A stretch of DNA of 64,000 bases from Rhodovulum sp. MB263 (GCF_002073975.1 NZ_CP020384.1:1550001-1614000); one strand, 5' to 3'. Numbered from the stretch's first letter, positions 1 to 9,004 are shown. Notes: generated by a model not told the origin, from the sequence alone. Translations and numbers: made by a program.

Positions 1-32
1 AGGGCTGCGAACCGGAATTCCTTCCGCATCAT
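1..32 (-). CDS. 5' end of a gene downstream of ilvB, cut by the window edge
   Basis: Just after the ilvB stop there is a GGAG ribosome binding site at 35-38 followed by two consecutive ATG codons (30-32 and 27-29). The frame stays open to the window edge and encodes MMRKEFRFAA. The close spacing suggests co-transcription with ilvB. The small subunit gene ilvN is a common neighbour, but these ten residues do not let me recognise it, so no product is assigned. Confidence 0.4.
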   Translation of the reverse strand, partial: MMRKEFRFAA

Positions 33-39
33 CGCTCCT

Positions 40-1788
40 CTAGACCAGCGCCGCGCCTTCCTTGAAGGCCTCGGCATCGGCGGCCAGCAGCATGTCGTTA
101 TGCGCCCGCCCCGAGGGGATCATCGGGAAGCAGTTCTCGTGCTTCTCGACCAGGCAGTCGAAGATCACCGGCCCGTCATAGGCCAGCATCTCGGCGATGG
201 CATCGTCCAGATCGGCCGGGTCCGAACAGCGCAGGCCCTTGGCGCCGAAGGCCTCTGCCAGCTTGACGAAATCGGGCAGGGCCTCGGACCAGCTGTGCGA
301 ATAGCGCCCGCCATGCAGCAGCGTCTGCCACTGCCGGACCATGCCCAGCCGCTCGTTGTTGAGGATGAACTGCTTGACCGGCAGGCGGTACTGAATCGCG
401 GTGCCCATCTCCTGCATGTTCATCAGCCAGGACCCTTCGCCCGCGACGTTGACGACCAGCGCATCGGGATGCGCGACCTGCACGCCCACCGAGGCCGGCA
501 GGCCGTAGCCCATGGTTCCGAGCCCGCCCGAGGTCATCCAGTGCTTCGGAGCCTCGAAGCCGAGGAATTGCGCGGCCCACATCTGGTGCTGGCCGACCTC
601 GGTGCAGATGAAGCGGTCCTTGCGGTCCCTGGTCAGCGCCTCGAGCCGTTGCAGCGCATATTGCGGCTTGATGATCTTGTCGGAGTTCTCGTAGCGCAGG
701 CAGTTGACGGCCTTCCATTCGGCGATCTGCTCCCACCAGGGCTTCAGCGCCTCCTTGTTGACCTTGCGCCCGCGCGATTTCCAGATCCTGAGCAGATCCT
801 CCAGCACATGGGCCACGTCGCCGATGATCGGCAGCTCGACATGGATCGTCTTGTTGATCGACGAGGGATCGATGTCGATATGGGCCTTGAGCGAGCCCGG
901 GCTGAAATCGGCCACCCGGCCGGTGATGCGGTCGTCGAAGCGCGCCCCGATGCAGATCATCAGGTCGCAGTCATGCATGGCCAGATTGGCCTCGTAGAGA
1001 CCGTGCATGCCCAGCATGCCCAGCCACTTGTCGCCCGAGGCCGGATAGGCGCCCAGCCCCATCAGGGTCGAGGTGATCGGAAAGCCCGTGGCTTCGACCA
1101 GCTCGCGCAGAAGCTGGGTGGCGGCCTCGCCCGAATTGACGACCCCGCCGCCGGTATAGAAGATCGGCCGCTCGGCGGTCTCCATCGCCTCGACGAGACG
1201 GGTGATCGTCTCGCGGTCGCCCTTGACGCGCGGGTGGTAGTGGCCCTGGCCCGCCTTGACCGGGCCGACATAGGTGCCCTCGGCGAACTGGACGTCCTTG
1301 GGGATGTCGATCAGCACCGGGCCGGGGCGGCCCGAGGTCGCGACATGAAAGCCCTGATGGATGGTCTGGGCCAGCTGGTCGGGATCCTTCACCAGCCAGT
1401 TATGCTTGGTGCAGGGGCGGGTGATGCCGACGGTATCGGCCTCCTGGAAGGCATCGTTGCCAACGAGGAAGGTCGGAACCTGGCCCGACAGCACGACCAG
1501 CGGGATCGAGTCCATCAGCGCGTCCGTGATGCCGGTGACGGCATTGGTCGCGCCGGGGCCCGAGGTGACGAGCACGACGCCCGGCTTGCCGGTCGAGCGG
1601 GCATAGCCCTCGGCGGCGTGAACCGCGCCCTGTTCGTGGCGCACCAGGATATGCTCGATATCGTTCTGCTGGAACAGCTCGTCATAGATCGGAAGCACGG
1701 CCCCGCCAGGATAGCCGAAAATTACATCGACCCCCTGGTCCTTGAGCGCCTGAACCACCATTTTCGCGCCGGTCATGGGCTGTGTCAT
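40..1788 (-). CDS. ilvB: acetolactate synthase large (catalytic) subunit
   Basis: Thiamine-diphosphate enzyme that condenses two pyruvates to acetolactate, or pyruvate with 2-oxobutyrate, as the first common step of valine, leucine and isoleucine synthesis. The 582 residues match the family length. The N-terminal domain has YPGGAVLPIYDEL and the RHEQGAVHAAEGYAR stretch with the catalytic Glu52. The C-terminal cofactor domain carries GEGSWLMNMQE followed by NN, so Glu replaces the usual Asp of the GDGS metal motif; I recall this variant from other alphaproteobacterial enzymes. The start has a modest GGAGAACGAAAAG upstream. Expression is probably controlled by the leader peptide and attenuator directly upstream. 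A partial gene follows closely downstream. Confidence 0.96.
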   Translation of the reverse strand: MTQPMTGAKMVVQALKDQGVDVIFGYPGGAVLPIYDELFQQNDIEHILVRHEQGAVHAAEGYARSTGKPGVVLVTSGPGATNAVTGITDALMDSIPLVVLSGQVPTFLVGNDAFQEADTVGITRPCTKHNWLVKDPDQLAQTIHQGFHVATSGRPGPVLIDIPKDVQFAEGTYVGPVKAGQGHYHPRVKGDRETITRLVEAMETAERPIFYTGGGVVNSGEAATQLLRELVEATGFPITSTLMGLGAYPASGDKWLGMLGMHGLYEANLAMHDCDLMICIGARFDDRITGRVADFSPGSLKAHIDIDPSSINKTIHVELPIIGDVAHVLEDLLRIWKSRGRKVNKEALKPWWEQIAEWKAVNCLRYENSDKIIKPQYALQRLEALTRDRKDRFICTEVGQHQMWAAQFLGFEAPKHWMTSGGLGTMGYGLPASVGVQVAHPDALVVNVAGEGSWLMNMQEMGTAIQYRLPVKQFILNNERLGMVRQWQTLLHGGRYSHSWSEALPDFVKLAEAFGAKGLRCSDPADLDDAIAEMLAYDGPVIFDCLVEKHENCFPMIPSGRAHNDMLLAADAEAFKEGAALV

Positions 1789-1826
1789 CTTTTCGTTCTC
1801 CGTGCTGTCCGCCTGCTTCCGCGCAT

Positions 1827-1852
1827 AAAAAAGCCCCCGTTGTTGCGGGGGC
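1827..1852 (-). terminator. attenuator terminator in the ilvB leader
   Basis: On the minus strand GCCCCCG and CGGGGGC form a 7-bp stem with loop CAACAA, followed by six T. It lies between the leader peptide stop and the ilvB start, so it would end transcription before the structural gene unless an alternative hairpin forms. Confidence 0.88.
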
Positions 1853-1895
1853 GCATGGGGATGACCCTGGGTCCGCCGTTACCGGCCCATGCGCC
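1850..1895 (-). promoter_or_regulatory. antiterminator hairpin of the ilvB attenuator
   Basis: A perfect 10-bp inverted repeat, GGCGCATGGG at 1850-1859 and CCCATGCGCC at 1886-1895 on the plus strand. One arm lies in the last codons of the leader peptide and the other overlaps the 5' arm of the terminator by three bases. The two hairpins therefore exclude each other, as expected for translation-coupled attenuation. Confidence 0.75.
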
Positions 1896-1926
1896 TGTCT
1901 TCCGTCACTACGAGTACGAGCATCAT
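1879..1926 (-). CDS. ilvB leader peptide (MMLVLVVTEDRRMGR)
   Basis: A 15-codon reading frame with a good AAAGGAG ribosome binding site about nine bases before the ATG. Residues 3-7 are Leu-Val-Leu-Val-Val, the end products of the pathway encoded downstream. It is followed by an antiterminator/terminator pair and then ilvB. This is the layout of leader-peptide attenuation: charged Leu/Val tRNA lets the ribosome run on and the terminator form, while starvation stalls it and frees the antiterminator arm. The codons and hairpins are seen directly; the mechanism is inferred from known ilv attenuators. Confidence 0.85.
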   Translation of the reverse strand: MMLVLVVTEDRRMGR

Positions 1927-1961
1927 TGCCGCGGGGCTCCTTTGGCGTTGCGTGCGCGGGC

Positions 1962-1990
1962 ACATTAGGTGGCTGCCCGGAGGGGGTCAA
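1962..1990 (-). promoter_or_regulatory. putative sigma-70 promoter of the ilvB leader
   Basis: TTGACC (1985-1990) and TAATGT (1962-1967) on the minus strand are separated by 17 bp. The predicted start near 1955 would give about 30 nt before the leader peptide ATG. Confidence 0.5.
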
Positions 1991-2249
1991 CTGCAAAAAG
2001 CGCAAAGAATCCTTCGCGCGGGTCGAAAAAATTTTACGTTTGTTGCGTGTTCCTGCGGGGTTTGCGCATGAGTCTGAAATCGACACTGCGCAGAACGCAA
2101 TGCGGATATGCGAAAAAAGCAATACGAGGCGGCTGGCCGGGGCCTTCGGCTGCGGCTAGGGTCGCGCGCGTTTTGCCATGCCGCAGGTCCCGGCCGGTCC
2201 GAGCGACGGCCGGAGAGGGGCCGCGGTTCAATGAAAGGGACTGCTGACC

Positions 2250-3335
2250 ATGGATCGCCGCTCATTCCTGAAGACCTCCGCCCTTGGCGGATCGGCCGCC
2301 GCCGCCAGCGCGACGCTGGCCGCCCCCGCCCTGGCGCAGGGTAAGCGGGTGCTGACCATGGTCACCTCCTGGCCGAACGGCATGGCCGGGGTGCATGACT
2401 CCGCGATGTTCTGCAAGAACCGCATCGAGGCGCTGAGCGACGGGCAAATCAAGGTCGAGGTCAAGGCGGCAGGCGAACTGGTCGGTGCCTTCGAGGTGTT
2501 CGACGCGGTCAGCTCGGGCCAGGCCGACATGTATCATTCGTCGGACTACTATTTCGTCAACCAGCACCCGGCCTTCGCCTTCTTCTCGACCGTGCCCTTT
2601 GGGATGACCGCGCAAGAGCAGATCAACTGGTATTATCACGGCGAGGGCGCGGCCTTCCATGACGAGCTGGGCGAGATCTTCGGCATGAAGATGTTCCTTG
2701 TCGGCAATACCGGCGCCCAGTCGGGCGGCTGGTTCCGCAAGGAGATCAACGCGCCCGAGGACTTCCAGGGGCTCAAGTTCCGGATGCCGGGTCTGGGCGG
2801 GGTCGCGATGGGCAAGCTCGGCGCCTCGATCCAGAATATTCCCGGCGGCGAGGTCTATCAGGCGCTGTCGACCGGCGCGCTCGACGGCACCGAATGGGTC
2901 GGTCCCTGGGCCGATGAGAAGGCGGGCTTCTACGAGATCACCAAGATCTACTACACGGCGGGCTTCCACGAGCCGGGCGCCGGGCTCAGCCTGGCGCTGA
3001 ACCGCGATCTCTTCGACAGCCTGACGCCGTTCCAGCAGCAGGTCATGGAGACGGCCGCGGCCGAGTGCAACCAGTGGACGCTGTCGATGTTCCTGTCGCA
3101 GAACAGTGCGGCGCTGAGCCGGCTGGCCTCGGAAGGCGTGCGCATCATGACCTTCCCCGATCCGGTCTGGGACGCCTTCGGCAAGGCCGCACAGGAGGCC
3201 CTGGAAGAAAGCCGCGACGGCGACATCTACGACCGCATGCTGGACAGCTACATGGCCTCGATGCGGACCTCGTCGAGCTGGCTGCAGGCCTCCGAGGGCA
3301 CCTATCGCGCCCAGCGCGACCGCGTGATCGGCTGA
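2250..3335 (+). CDS. TRAP transporter solute-binding protein (DctP family), copy 1
   Basis: Periplasmic substrate-binding subunit of a TRAP transporter. The first 30 residues are a twin-arginine signal (DRRSFLK, a small hydrophobic stretch, then AxA before Gln30), so the protein is probably exported folded by Tat. Conserved DctP blocks include NTGAQSGGWFRKEI, LKFRMPG, the GEVYQALSTGALDGTEWVGP ligand-binding region and AGFHEPG. The EWVGP type resembles binding proteins for 2-oxo acids such as Rhodobacter TakP and the so-called mannitol/chloroaromatic group, but the ligand cannot be read from sequence. A closely similar paralogue follows, then the two permease genes. Confidence 0.92.
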   Translation: MDRRSFLKTSALGGSAAAASATLAAPALAQGKRVLTMVTSWPNGMAGVHDSAMFCKNRIEALSDGQIKVEVKAAGELVGAFEVFDAVSSGQADMYHSSDYYFVNQHPAFAFFSTVPFGMTAQEQINWYYHGEGAAFHDELGEIFGMKMFLVGNTGAQSGGWFRKEINAPEDFQGLKFRMPGLGGVAMGKLGASIQNIPGGEVYQALSTGALDGTEWVGPWADEKAGFYEITKIYYTAGFHEPGAGLSLALNRDLFDSLTPFQQQVMETAAAECNQWTLSMFLSQNSAALSRLASEGVRIMTFPDPVWDAFGKAAQEALEESRDGDIYDRMLDSYMASMRTSSSWLQASEGTYRAQRDRVIG

Positions 3336-3538
3336 GCCGGGCAAGGCGGCCTCTGGTCCTTCCGGGCCGGAGGTCGCCGAGACGCGGCCGTTTCCGGATG
3401 GTTTTCCGCAGGTTGCATGGGGTGGCCGCACAACTTTGGGGCAGATATCGGGCCGCTCGAGCAAGAAAACTTCGCACTCGCCCATACGGCTATTTATCTG
3501 ACCTGACCCTCCCGCTAGATTGTAAGCGTTTATACGAT

Positions 3539-3561
3539 CCGCCCGTCGAGATGGCGGGCGG
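3539..3561 (+). other. intercistronic stem-loop before the second DctP gene
   Basis: CCGCCCG at 3539-3545 pairs with CGGGCGG at 3555-3561 around a 9-nt loop, about 20 bases before the start of the next gene. There is no T-run, so it is more likely an RNA processing or stability element than a terminator. The preceding 3490-3536 stretch is locally AT-rich and could hold a promoter, but I see no convincing pair of hexamers. Confidence 0.4.
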
Positions 3562-3581
3562 GAAACAGGGAGGAGATTTTA

Positions 3582-4664
3582 ATGGACCGCCGTTCCTTTC
3601 TTCGCAGCTCTGCGCTGGGCGGGTCGGCCGCGGCAGCGGGCGCGCTCGCGGCTCCGGCCTATGCCCAGGGCAAGCGCACGCTGACGCTGGTCACCACCTG
3701 GGGGCGCGGGCTCGCGGGCGTGCATGACGCGGCGCAATATTGCGCCGACCAGATCACCGCCGTCACCGATGGCCAGCTCACCGTCGATCTCAAGGCCGCG
3801 GGCGAGCTTGTCGGCGCCTTCGAGGTGTTCGACGCGGTGACCTCGGGCCAGGCCGACATGTATCACGGGGTCGACTATTATTTCGTCGGCCAGCATCCCG
3901 GCTATCAGTTCTTCGCCTCGCTGCCCTTCGGCATGACCGCGCAGGAGCTGCACAACTGGTATTACCATTCGGGCGGGCACGAGCTGCATAACGAGCTGGG
4001 CCAGATCTTCGGGCTGAAAAGCTTCCTTGCGGGCAATACCGGGCCGCAATCGGGCGGCTGGTTCCGCAAGGAGATCAGGAGCCCCGAGGATTTCAACGGC
4101 CTGAAGTTCCGGATGCCGGGGCAGGGCGGCGAGATCCTCGGCAGGCTCGGCGCCTCGGTGCAGAACCTGCCCGGCTCCGAGGTCTATCAGGCGCTGTCCT
4201 CCGGCGCGATCGACGGCACCGAATGGATCGGCCCCTGGGCCGACGAGAAGGCCGGTTTCCAGGAGATCACCAAGATCTACTACACCGCCGGCTTCCACGA
4301 GCCGGGGCCGGGCCTGTCGCTGGCGATGAATCTCGACGTCTTCGAAAGCCTGACGCCCGCGCAGCAGGCCACGGTCGAGCAGGTCACCGCCTCGGCCAAC
4401 CAATGGGCGCACGCGCTCTTCATGAAGAACAACGCCTCGGCGCTGCGGCGGCTGCAGGCGGGCGGCGTTCAGGTGCGCGAGTTCAGCGACGATGTGTGGG
4501 ACGCCTTCGGGGCCGCCGCCCAGGAGGTCTTCGCCCAGTACATGGACGACGATCTCTACAAGAAGATCTATGACAGCTATATCGCCTCGATGCGCGATTC
4601 CGCTGCCTGGATCGAGATTTCGGAGGGGGTCTTCACCCGCCAGCGGAACCGCGTTCTGGGCTGA
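3582..4664 (+). CDS. TRAP transporter solute-binding protein (DctP family), copy 2
   Basis: Second solute-binding protein in the operon, 360 residues, with a Tat signal (DRRSFLRSSALGGSAAA, cleavage near AYA-Q). It is a tandem paralogue of the preceding protein: over the 75 residues starting at FRMPG the two differ at only 14 positions and have the same GTEW(V/I)GP ligand region. A strong GGGAGGAG ribosome binding site precedes the ATG. With a 246-bp gap upstream it may be expressed at a different level from copy 1. TRAP systems normally need one binding protein, so the two may have diverged in ligand affinity or specificity. Confidence 0.92.
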   Translation: MDRRSFLRSSALGGSAAAAGALAAPAYAQGKRTLTLVTTWGRGLAGVHDAAQYCADQITAVTDGQLTVDLKAAGELVGAFEVFDAVTSGQADMYHGVDYYFVGQHPGYQFFASLPFGMTAQELHNWYYHSGGHELHNELGQIFGLKSFLAGNTGPQSGGWFRKEIRSPEDFNGLKFRMPGQGGEILGRLGASVQNLPGSEVYQALSSGAIDGTEWIGPWADEKAGFQEITKIYYTAGFHEPGPGLSLAMNLDVFESLTPAQQATVEQVTASANQWAHALFMKNNASALRRLQAGGVQVREFSDDVWDAFGAAAQEVFAQYMDDDLYKKIYDSYIASMRDSAAWIEISEGVFTRQRNRVLG

Positions 4665-4785
4665 GCCCGCTCGCGTCCCGACCATCTGACGCGCGTGCGC
4701 GCGCCCCGGCTCCGGTCACGGGCCGGGGCGTCCACGCTTCACCGATCCCGCCGCGACGGACGGCGGTGCAAAAGGGGAGACCCGG

Positions 4786-5679
4786 ATGCTCGACGGCATT
4801 CTGTGGGTCGGCAGGAACCTCCTGCTGGCCTTCTACAATTTCGGTTATGCGCTGTCCCATCCGGGGCTGTGGCTGGACTGGTCCGACAAACAGGCGATCA
4901 TGCGCTTCGTCTATTACGGCGGTTCGGCCGAGTTCTTCTTCGTGGTCATCGCCGCCTTCCTGGTGCTGACCGGGATCGGGCTCTGGCGGCGGCAGGTGAT
5001 GTGGGGCGCGGTGCGGCTGCTGGAGGGGATGGCCAACGGGATCGGGCGCACGGTCGCCTGGTTCGGGCTCTTGATGGTGTTGCAGCAGATCATGATCGTG
5101 TTCCTGCAGCGGGTCTTCCGGGTCTCGGAAATCAGTGTCGGGCCGTTCGGCTACAGCTTCACCAAGGATCTCTCGTGGTGGTCGGAGGAGTTGAAGCTGT
5201 ACAACGCCGCCATCGTGGCGCTCTGCGCGACCTATACCTTCGTGCAGTCGGGCCATGTGCGGGTCGATCTGGTCTATTCGGCGGTGGGCTTCCGCGCCAA
5301 GCGGGTGATCGACATGCTGGGTGCGCTGTTCTTCATGATGCCGGTCGCGGTGCTGGTCTGGATGTATTCCTGGTTCTTCATGTGGCGGCATCTGATCACG
5401 CCCAAGCCCTCGGCCTCGGACACGCTCGAGCGGCTGTTGATGAAGGCGCGCGCGGTGCGCTGGAATGTCGAGACCATCGGCTTCTCGCCCAACGGTTTCA
5501 ACGGATACTTCCTGTTCAAGGTGCTTCTGGTGGCCTTTACCGGCCTCGTGTTCCTGCAGGCTGTCGCGTTCTTCTACCGATCCTTCCTCGAATGCGTCGA
5601 AGGCGAGCAGAGCGCCGGAAAATACCTCGACCGGGACAGCCTCGGCGCCGGCGAAGAAGCCTATGAAGGCACGCATTAA
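4786..5679 (+). CDS. TRAP transporter small permease subunit (DctQ family)
   Basis: Inner-membrane small subunit that pairs with the large DctM permease and docks the loaded binding protein. AAGGGGAG precedes the ATG. Hydrophobic segments are visible around residues 40-65, 85-110, 170-200 and 245-270. At 297 residues it is longer than the classical DctQ of roughly 160-230 residues, in line with the extended DctM next to it. The C terminus is hydrophilic. The next gene starts 17 bases later, so the two permease subunits are co-translated from one transcript. Confidence 0.88.
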   Translation: MLDGILWVGRNLLLAFYNFGYALSHPGLWLDWSDKQAIMRFVYYGGSAEFFFVVIAAFLVLTGIGLWRRQVMWGAVRLLEGMANGIGRTVAWFGLLMVLQQIMIVFLQRVFRVSEISVGPFGYSFTKDLSWWSEELKLYNAAIVALCATYTFVQSGHVRVDLVYSAVGFRAKRVIDMLGALFFMMPVAVLVWMYSWFFMWRHLITPKPSASDTLERLLMKARAVRWNVETIGFSPNGFNGYFLFKVLLVAFTGLVFLQAVAFFYRSFLECVEGEQSAGKYLDRDSLGAGEEAYEGTH

Positions 5680-5696
5680 AGGGGCAGGACAGGTAT

Positions 5697-8051
5697 ATGC
5701 TATTCGGACTTGACGGCGTCGAGATCGGTCTGATCATCGTCATTCTCTGCCTCTTCGGAGGCATTCTCTCGGGTTTTCCGGTGGCTTTCGCCATCGGCGG
5801 CGCGGCGGTCATCTCCTTCGGGATCATCGCGGCGCTGGACAATGCGGGTATCCTGGTGGCCCAGGCCATCGATACCGGCAGCGCGGCCTATGGCGCGCTC
5901 GTGGCCCGGGGGATCCATCCCGATGCGATCTCGCATTTCCGCTATCCCGAGCTGCCCACCGTCACCACGGCGCTGTTTCCGCAGGGCTGGGAGACGGCGA
6001 TGGACCGCAATATCAGCTTCATCGTCAACCGGATGAATGAACGGGTCTTTGCCGGGCAGTCGATCGAGACGCTGCTGGCGGTGCTTATGTTCGTGCTGAT
6101 GGGGATCACGCTGGAACGCTCGAAGATCGCCAATGACCTGTTGACCACAATGGCGCGGGTCTTCGGGCCGATGCCGGGCGGGCTGGCGGTCTCGGTGGTG
6201 GTGGTGGGCGCCTTCCTCGCCGCCTCGACGGGCATTGTCGGCGCGACCGTGGTGACGATGGGGCTTTTGTCGCTGCCCACGATGCTGCGCAACAAGTATT
6301 CGCCCGAGCTGGCGACGGGGGTCATCGCGGCCAGCGGCACGCTGGGGCAGATCATCCCGCCCTCGATCATCATCGTGCTTCTGGGCACGCTGGCGGGCGA
6401 CATCTACGCCACCGCGCAGGAGACGCGCGCCCAGCTGGCGGGCTGTCCCGATGCGCTGACCTATCTCGGTCAAGCGGCGGTGGTCTCTGTCGGCACGCTG
6501 TTTCAGGCCGCGATCCTGCCGGGGGCGCTCCTGGCGCTGCTCTATGCGGCCTATGCCTTCGGCTATGCGCTGTTGAACCCTTCGAAGGCGCCGCCGGTGA
6601 TCGAGGCCGGGGCGCGGCGGGCCGGGCGCAAGGGCGCGGCGCTGACCTGGTTTCTGGCAGCGCCGGCCGGGGTGATCGGACTGGCGCTTCTGCTCGCGGT
6701 GACGGGGGTCGCAGGTAGCCAGGATGTGGGCGTGTCGCGTTATACCAACACGGCCGAATCCGCGAGCCTCAGGACCAATGTGTCCGGCCAGTGCAAGGCC
6801 GCGATGATCGCGCTGCACGGGCAGTCGAAATGGGACAGTGCCGTCGCCCAGCAGAAGGAGATCGCGGCGGCGGGCGGCCAGATCGGAACGCAGGAGCTGA
6901 GCGACGATGAGCTGGCCGCGGCGCGTGCCGCCAGGCTCGCCGCGGCGCCGCCGGTCTCGGGGGGCGTCCTTTTGGGCTTCACCCTGCTCGGGCTGGCGCT
7001 GGTCACGGCGCGGGGCGTCGTACCCACGGCCCGGCCCGCGCCGCTTCTGATCGGGGGCGCGGGGATCGTGCTGGGCCTGCTGGTCGATGCGCTCTTCATC
7101 GGGCCGCTTGCCTCGCCCGGCACGGTGTTGCTGATGCTGGCGCTGCCGGTCGCGCTGACGCTTTACGGCTGTCGCTATGCCGTGGCCTGCCTGTCGCGCT
7201 CGGACCTGCTGCGGGTGGTCTTCCCGCCGCTGGTGCTGATCGTCGCGGTGCTGGGCTCGATCCTGGGCGGCATCACCAACCCGACGCCTGCCGCGGCGCT
7301 GGGCGCGGGCGGCGCGCTGATGCTGGCCGCCTATCGCAAGCTGCAGGAAGAGCACCGGACCGGCAAGCTGATCCTCTGGGCCGCCTATGCCATCGTCATC
7401 ATGCTTCTGGCCGGCACCAATTTCGATCTGAGGCTGGGCCGCGAGAGCGTGCCGCTCGAGGACTGGATCGCGTTCTTCGTGGCGCAGGGCACCTATCATT
7501 TCGCGATGTTCGGCATCCTTTACGCCTGCTGGGTGCTGCTGCGCTCGGGCGTGCTGGGGCCGGTGGTGCGCGAGACGGCCAAGGTCACCTCGATGGTCTT
7601 CACCATCCTGATCGGCTCTCAGCTTCTGAACCTCGTGGTGATCTCCTTCGGGGGCGAGCATTACATCCAGCAGTTCCTGCGCAGCTTCGACAACGAGCTG
7701 ACCGTCTTCCTGCTGGTGATGCTGGTGCTGTTCATCCTGGGCTTCGTGCTGGATTTCCTCGAGATCATCTACATCGTGATCCCGATCGTCGGGCCGGTGA
7801 TCTATGGCGGCACCTTCGATCCGAAATGGGTGACGATCATGATCGCGGTGAACCTGCAGACCTCGTTCCTGACGCCGCCCTTTGGCTTTGCGCTGTTCTA
7901 TCTGCGCGGCGTCGCGCCGAAGGAGGTCACGACCTGGCATATCTATCGCGGCGTCGCGCCCTTCGTGGTGATCCAGGTGATCGGGCTGGCGCTGTTGTGG
8001 TTCATGCCCGGGATCGTGACGATCGTGCCGAACCTGCTGCCGAACGGCTGA
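5697..8051 (+). CDS. TRAP transporter large permease subunit (DctM family), extended form
   Basis: Sodium-driven membrane channel of the TRAP system. DctM signatures are visible: GFPVAFAIGG near the N terminus, GPMPGGLAVSVVVVGAFLAASTG, ASGTLGQIIPPSI and, near the C terminus, NLQTSFLTPPFGFALFYLRGVAP. The protein has 784 residues against about 430 for ordinary DctM. The extra length includes a loop around residues 60-105 and a hydrophilic stretch around 340-420 flanked by additional membrane segments. This extended version occurs in the so-called mannitol/chloroaromatic TRAP group. It ends the operon before a hairpin terminator. Confidence 0.9.
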   Translation: MLFGLDGVEIGLIIVILCLFGGILSGFPVAFAIGGAAVISFGIIAALDNAGILVAQAIDTGSAAYGALVARGIHPDAISHFRYPELPTVTTALFPQGWETAMDRNISFIVNRMNERVFAGQSIETLLAVLMFVLMGITLERSKIANDLLTTMARVFGPMPGGLAVSVVVVGAFLAASTGIVGATVVTMGLLSLPTMLRNKYSPELATGVIAASGTLGQIIPPSIIIVLLGTLAGDIYATAQETRAQLAGCPDALTYLGQAAVVSVGTLFQAAILPGALLALLYAAYAFGYALLNPSKAPPVIEAGARRAGRKGAALTWFLAAPAGVIGLALLLAVTGVAGSQDVGVSRYTNTAESASLRTNVSGQCKAAMIALHGQSKWDSAVAQQKEIAAAGGQIGTQELSDDELAAARAARLAAAPPVSGGVLLGFTLLGLALVTARGVVPTARPAPLLIGGAGIVLGLLVDALFIGPLASPGTVLLMLALPVALTLYGCRYAVACLSRSDLLRVVFPPLVLIVAVLGSILGGITNPTPAAALGAGGALMLAAYRKLQEEHRTGKLILWAAYAIVIMLLAGTNFDLRLGRESVPLEDWIAFFVAQGTYHFAMFGILYACWVLLRSGVLGPVVRETAKVTSMVFTILIGSQLLNLVVISFGGEHYIQQFLRSFDNELTVFLLVMLVLFILGFVLDFLEIIYIVIPIVGPVIYGGTFDPKWVTIMIAVNLQTSFLTPPFGFALFYLRGVAPKEVTTWHIYRGVAPFVVIQVIGLALLWFMPGIVTIVPNLLPNG

Positions 8052-8090
8052 TCGCGCCCCTTGGGCGATGGCCCGGGGCCGATCCGGAGA

Positions 8091-8124
8091 AAAGCCCGCG
8101 TCGATGATGGCGCGGGCTTGCTCT
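8091..8124 (+). terminator. bidirectional terminator between the TRAP operon and bpt
   Basis: GCCCGCG (8094-8100) and CGCGGGC (8111-8117) form a stem. TTGCTCTTT follows on the plus strand and TTTTC on the minus strand, suiting the convergent arrangement of the two neighbouring genes. Confidence 0.7.
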
Positions 8125-8167
8125 TTCCTGTCGCAGGGATGCAGGCGGCCCCGCTCCGGCTGGGGGC

Positions 8168-9004
8168 TCAGTCGCGGCGAGACCGGCTGTCGGGAAGCTG
8201 GATCCGGGCGACCTGTTCGGCAATCGGCGCGACCGAGAGCGGATGGGTTTCGCCGTCATGCGCGGCGGGCGAGCCGATATCCTGCCAGCGGTCGTTCTTG
8301 TAGATCTCGAGCGCGGAGAAGTTGGATTTGTAGCCCATCTTCGGGCTGCCCGGCACCCAGTAGCCGAGATAGACGTAAGGCAGACCGGCCTCGCGCGCGA
8401 TCTCGATATGATCGAGGATCACATGGGTGCCGACCGACCGATTGGTGCGCTCGGGCTCGTAGAAGGAATAGACCATCGACAGCCCGTCATCGAGGAGATC
8501 GGTCAGGCAGACTGCGGCCAGCGGCCGGTGCCGTCCGCCATCGGCAGGCTTGGCCGTATATTCGACCACCCGCGACCGCACCGGGGTTTCCTCGATCATG
8601 GCCGCGAATTCGAAGATGTCCATGTCGGCCATGCCGCCATCGGCGTGGCGGCTGTCGAGATAGCGGCGAAACAGCGTGTATTGCTCTTCGGTGGCCCAGG
8701 GCGAACTGGCCTGCCGCCTGAGATCGGAATTGCGGTTCTGCGCCTTGCGCTGGCTGCGGGTCGGCTGGAAATCGGCGACCCGGATCCGGGCCGAGAGGCA
8801 GGCGGTGCATTCGGCGCAGGCGGGACGGTACAGTACGTTCTGCGACCGCCGGAAGCCCTGCTTGGACAGGGAATCGTTCAGCGTCTCGGCGGTGTCGCCT
8901 TGCAGCGCAGTGAACAGCTTCCGCTCCATCCGCCGGGGCAGATAGGGGCATGGCTGTGGGGCCGTCACATAGAATTGTGGCGCAAGCGGTAGGGTGTGGC
9001 GCAT
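8168..9004 (-). CDS. bpt: aspartate/glutamate leucyltransferase (Bpt)
   Basis: Transfers Leu from leucyl-tRNA to proteins with N-terminal Asp or Glu, marking them for ClpS/ClpAP in the bacterial N-degron pathway. The 278 residues match the Ate/Bpt family. The N-terminal domain has [14 protein letters not shown] with a cysteine cluster continuing in [17 protein letters not shown], and the C-terminal half has the acyltransferase-like fold with [20 protein letters not shown] near residue 230. It stands alone, convergent with the TRAP operon, and has a GTATC/GATAC stem in its short upstream region (9017-9035). Confidence 0.93.
   Translation of the reverse strand: MRHTLPLAPQFYVTAPQPCPYLPRRMERKLFTALQGDTAETLNDSLSKQGFRRSQNVLYRPACAECTACLSARIRVADFQPTRSQRKAQNRNSDLRRQASSPWATEEQYTLFRRYLDSRHADGGMADMDIFEFAAMIEETPVRSRVVEYTAKPADGGRHRPLAAVCLTDLLDDGLSMVYSFYEPERTNRSVGTHVILDHIEIAREAGLPYVYLGYWVPGSPKMGYKSNFSALEIYKNDRWQDIGSPAAHDGETHPLSVAPIAEQVARIQLPDSRSRRD

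Noticed and set aside
5700-7940. A 746-codon open frame antisense to the large TRAP permease
   Set aside because: Very basic, His/Gln/Arg-rich translation without membrane segments or domains; antisense to a clear permease.
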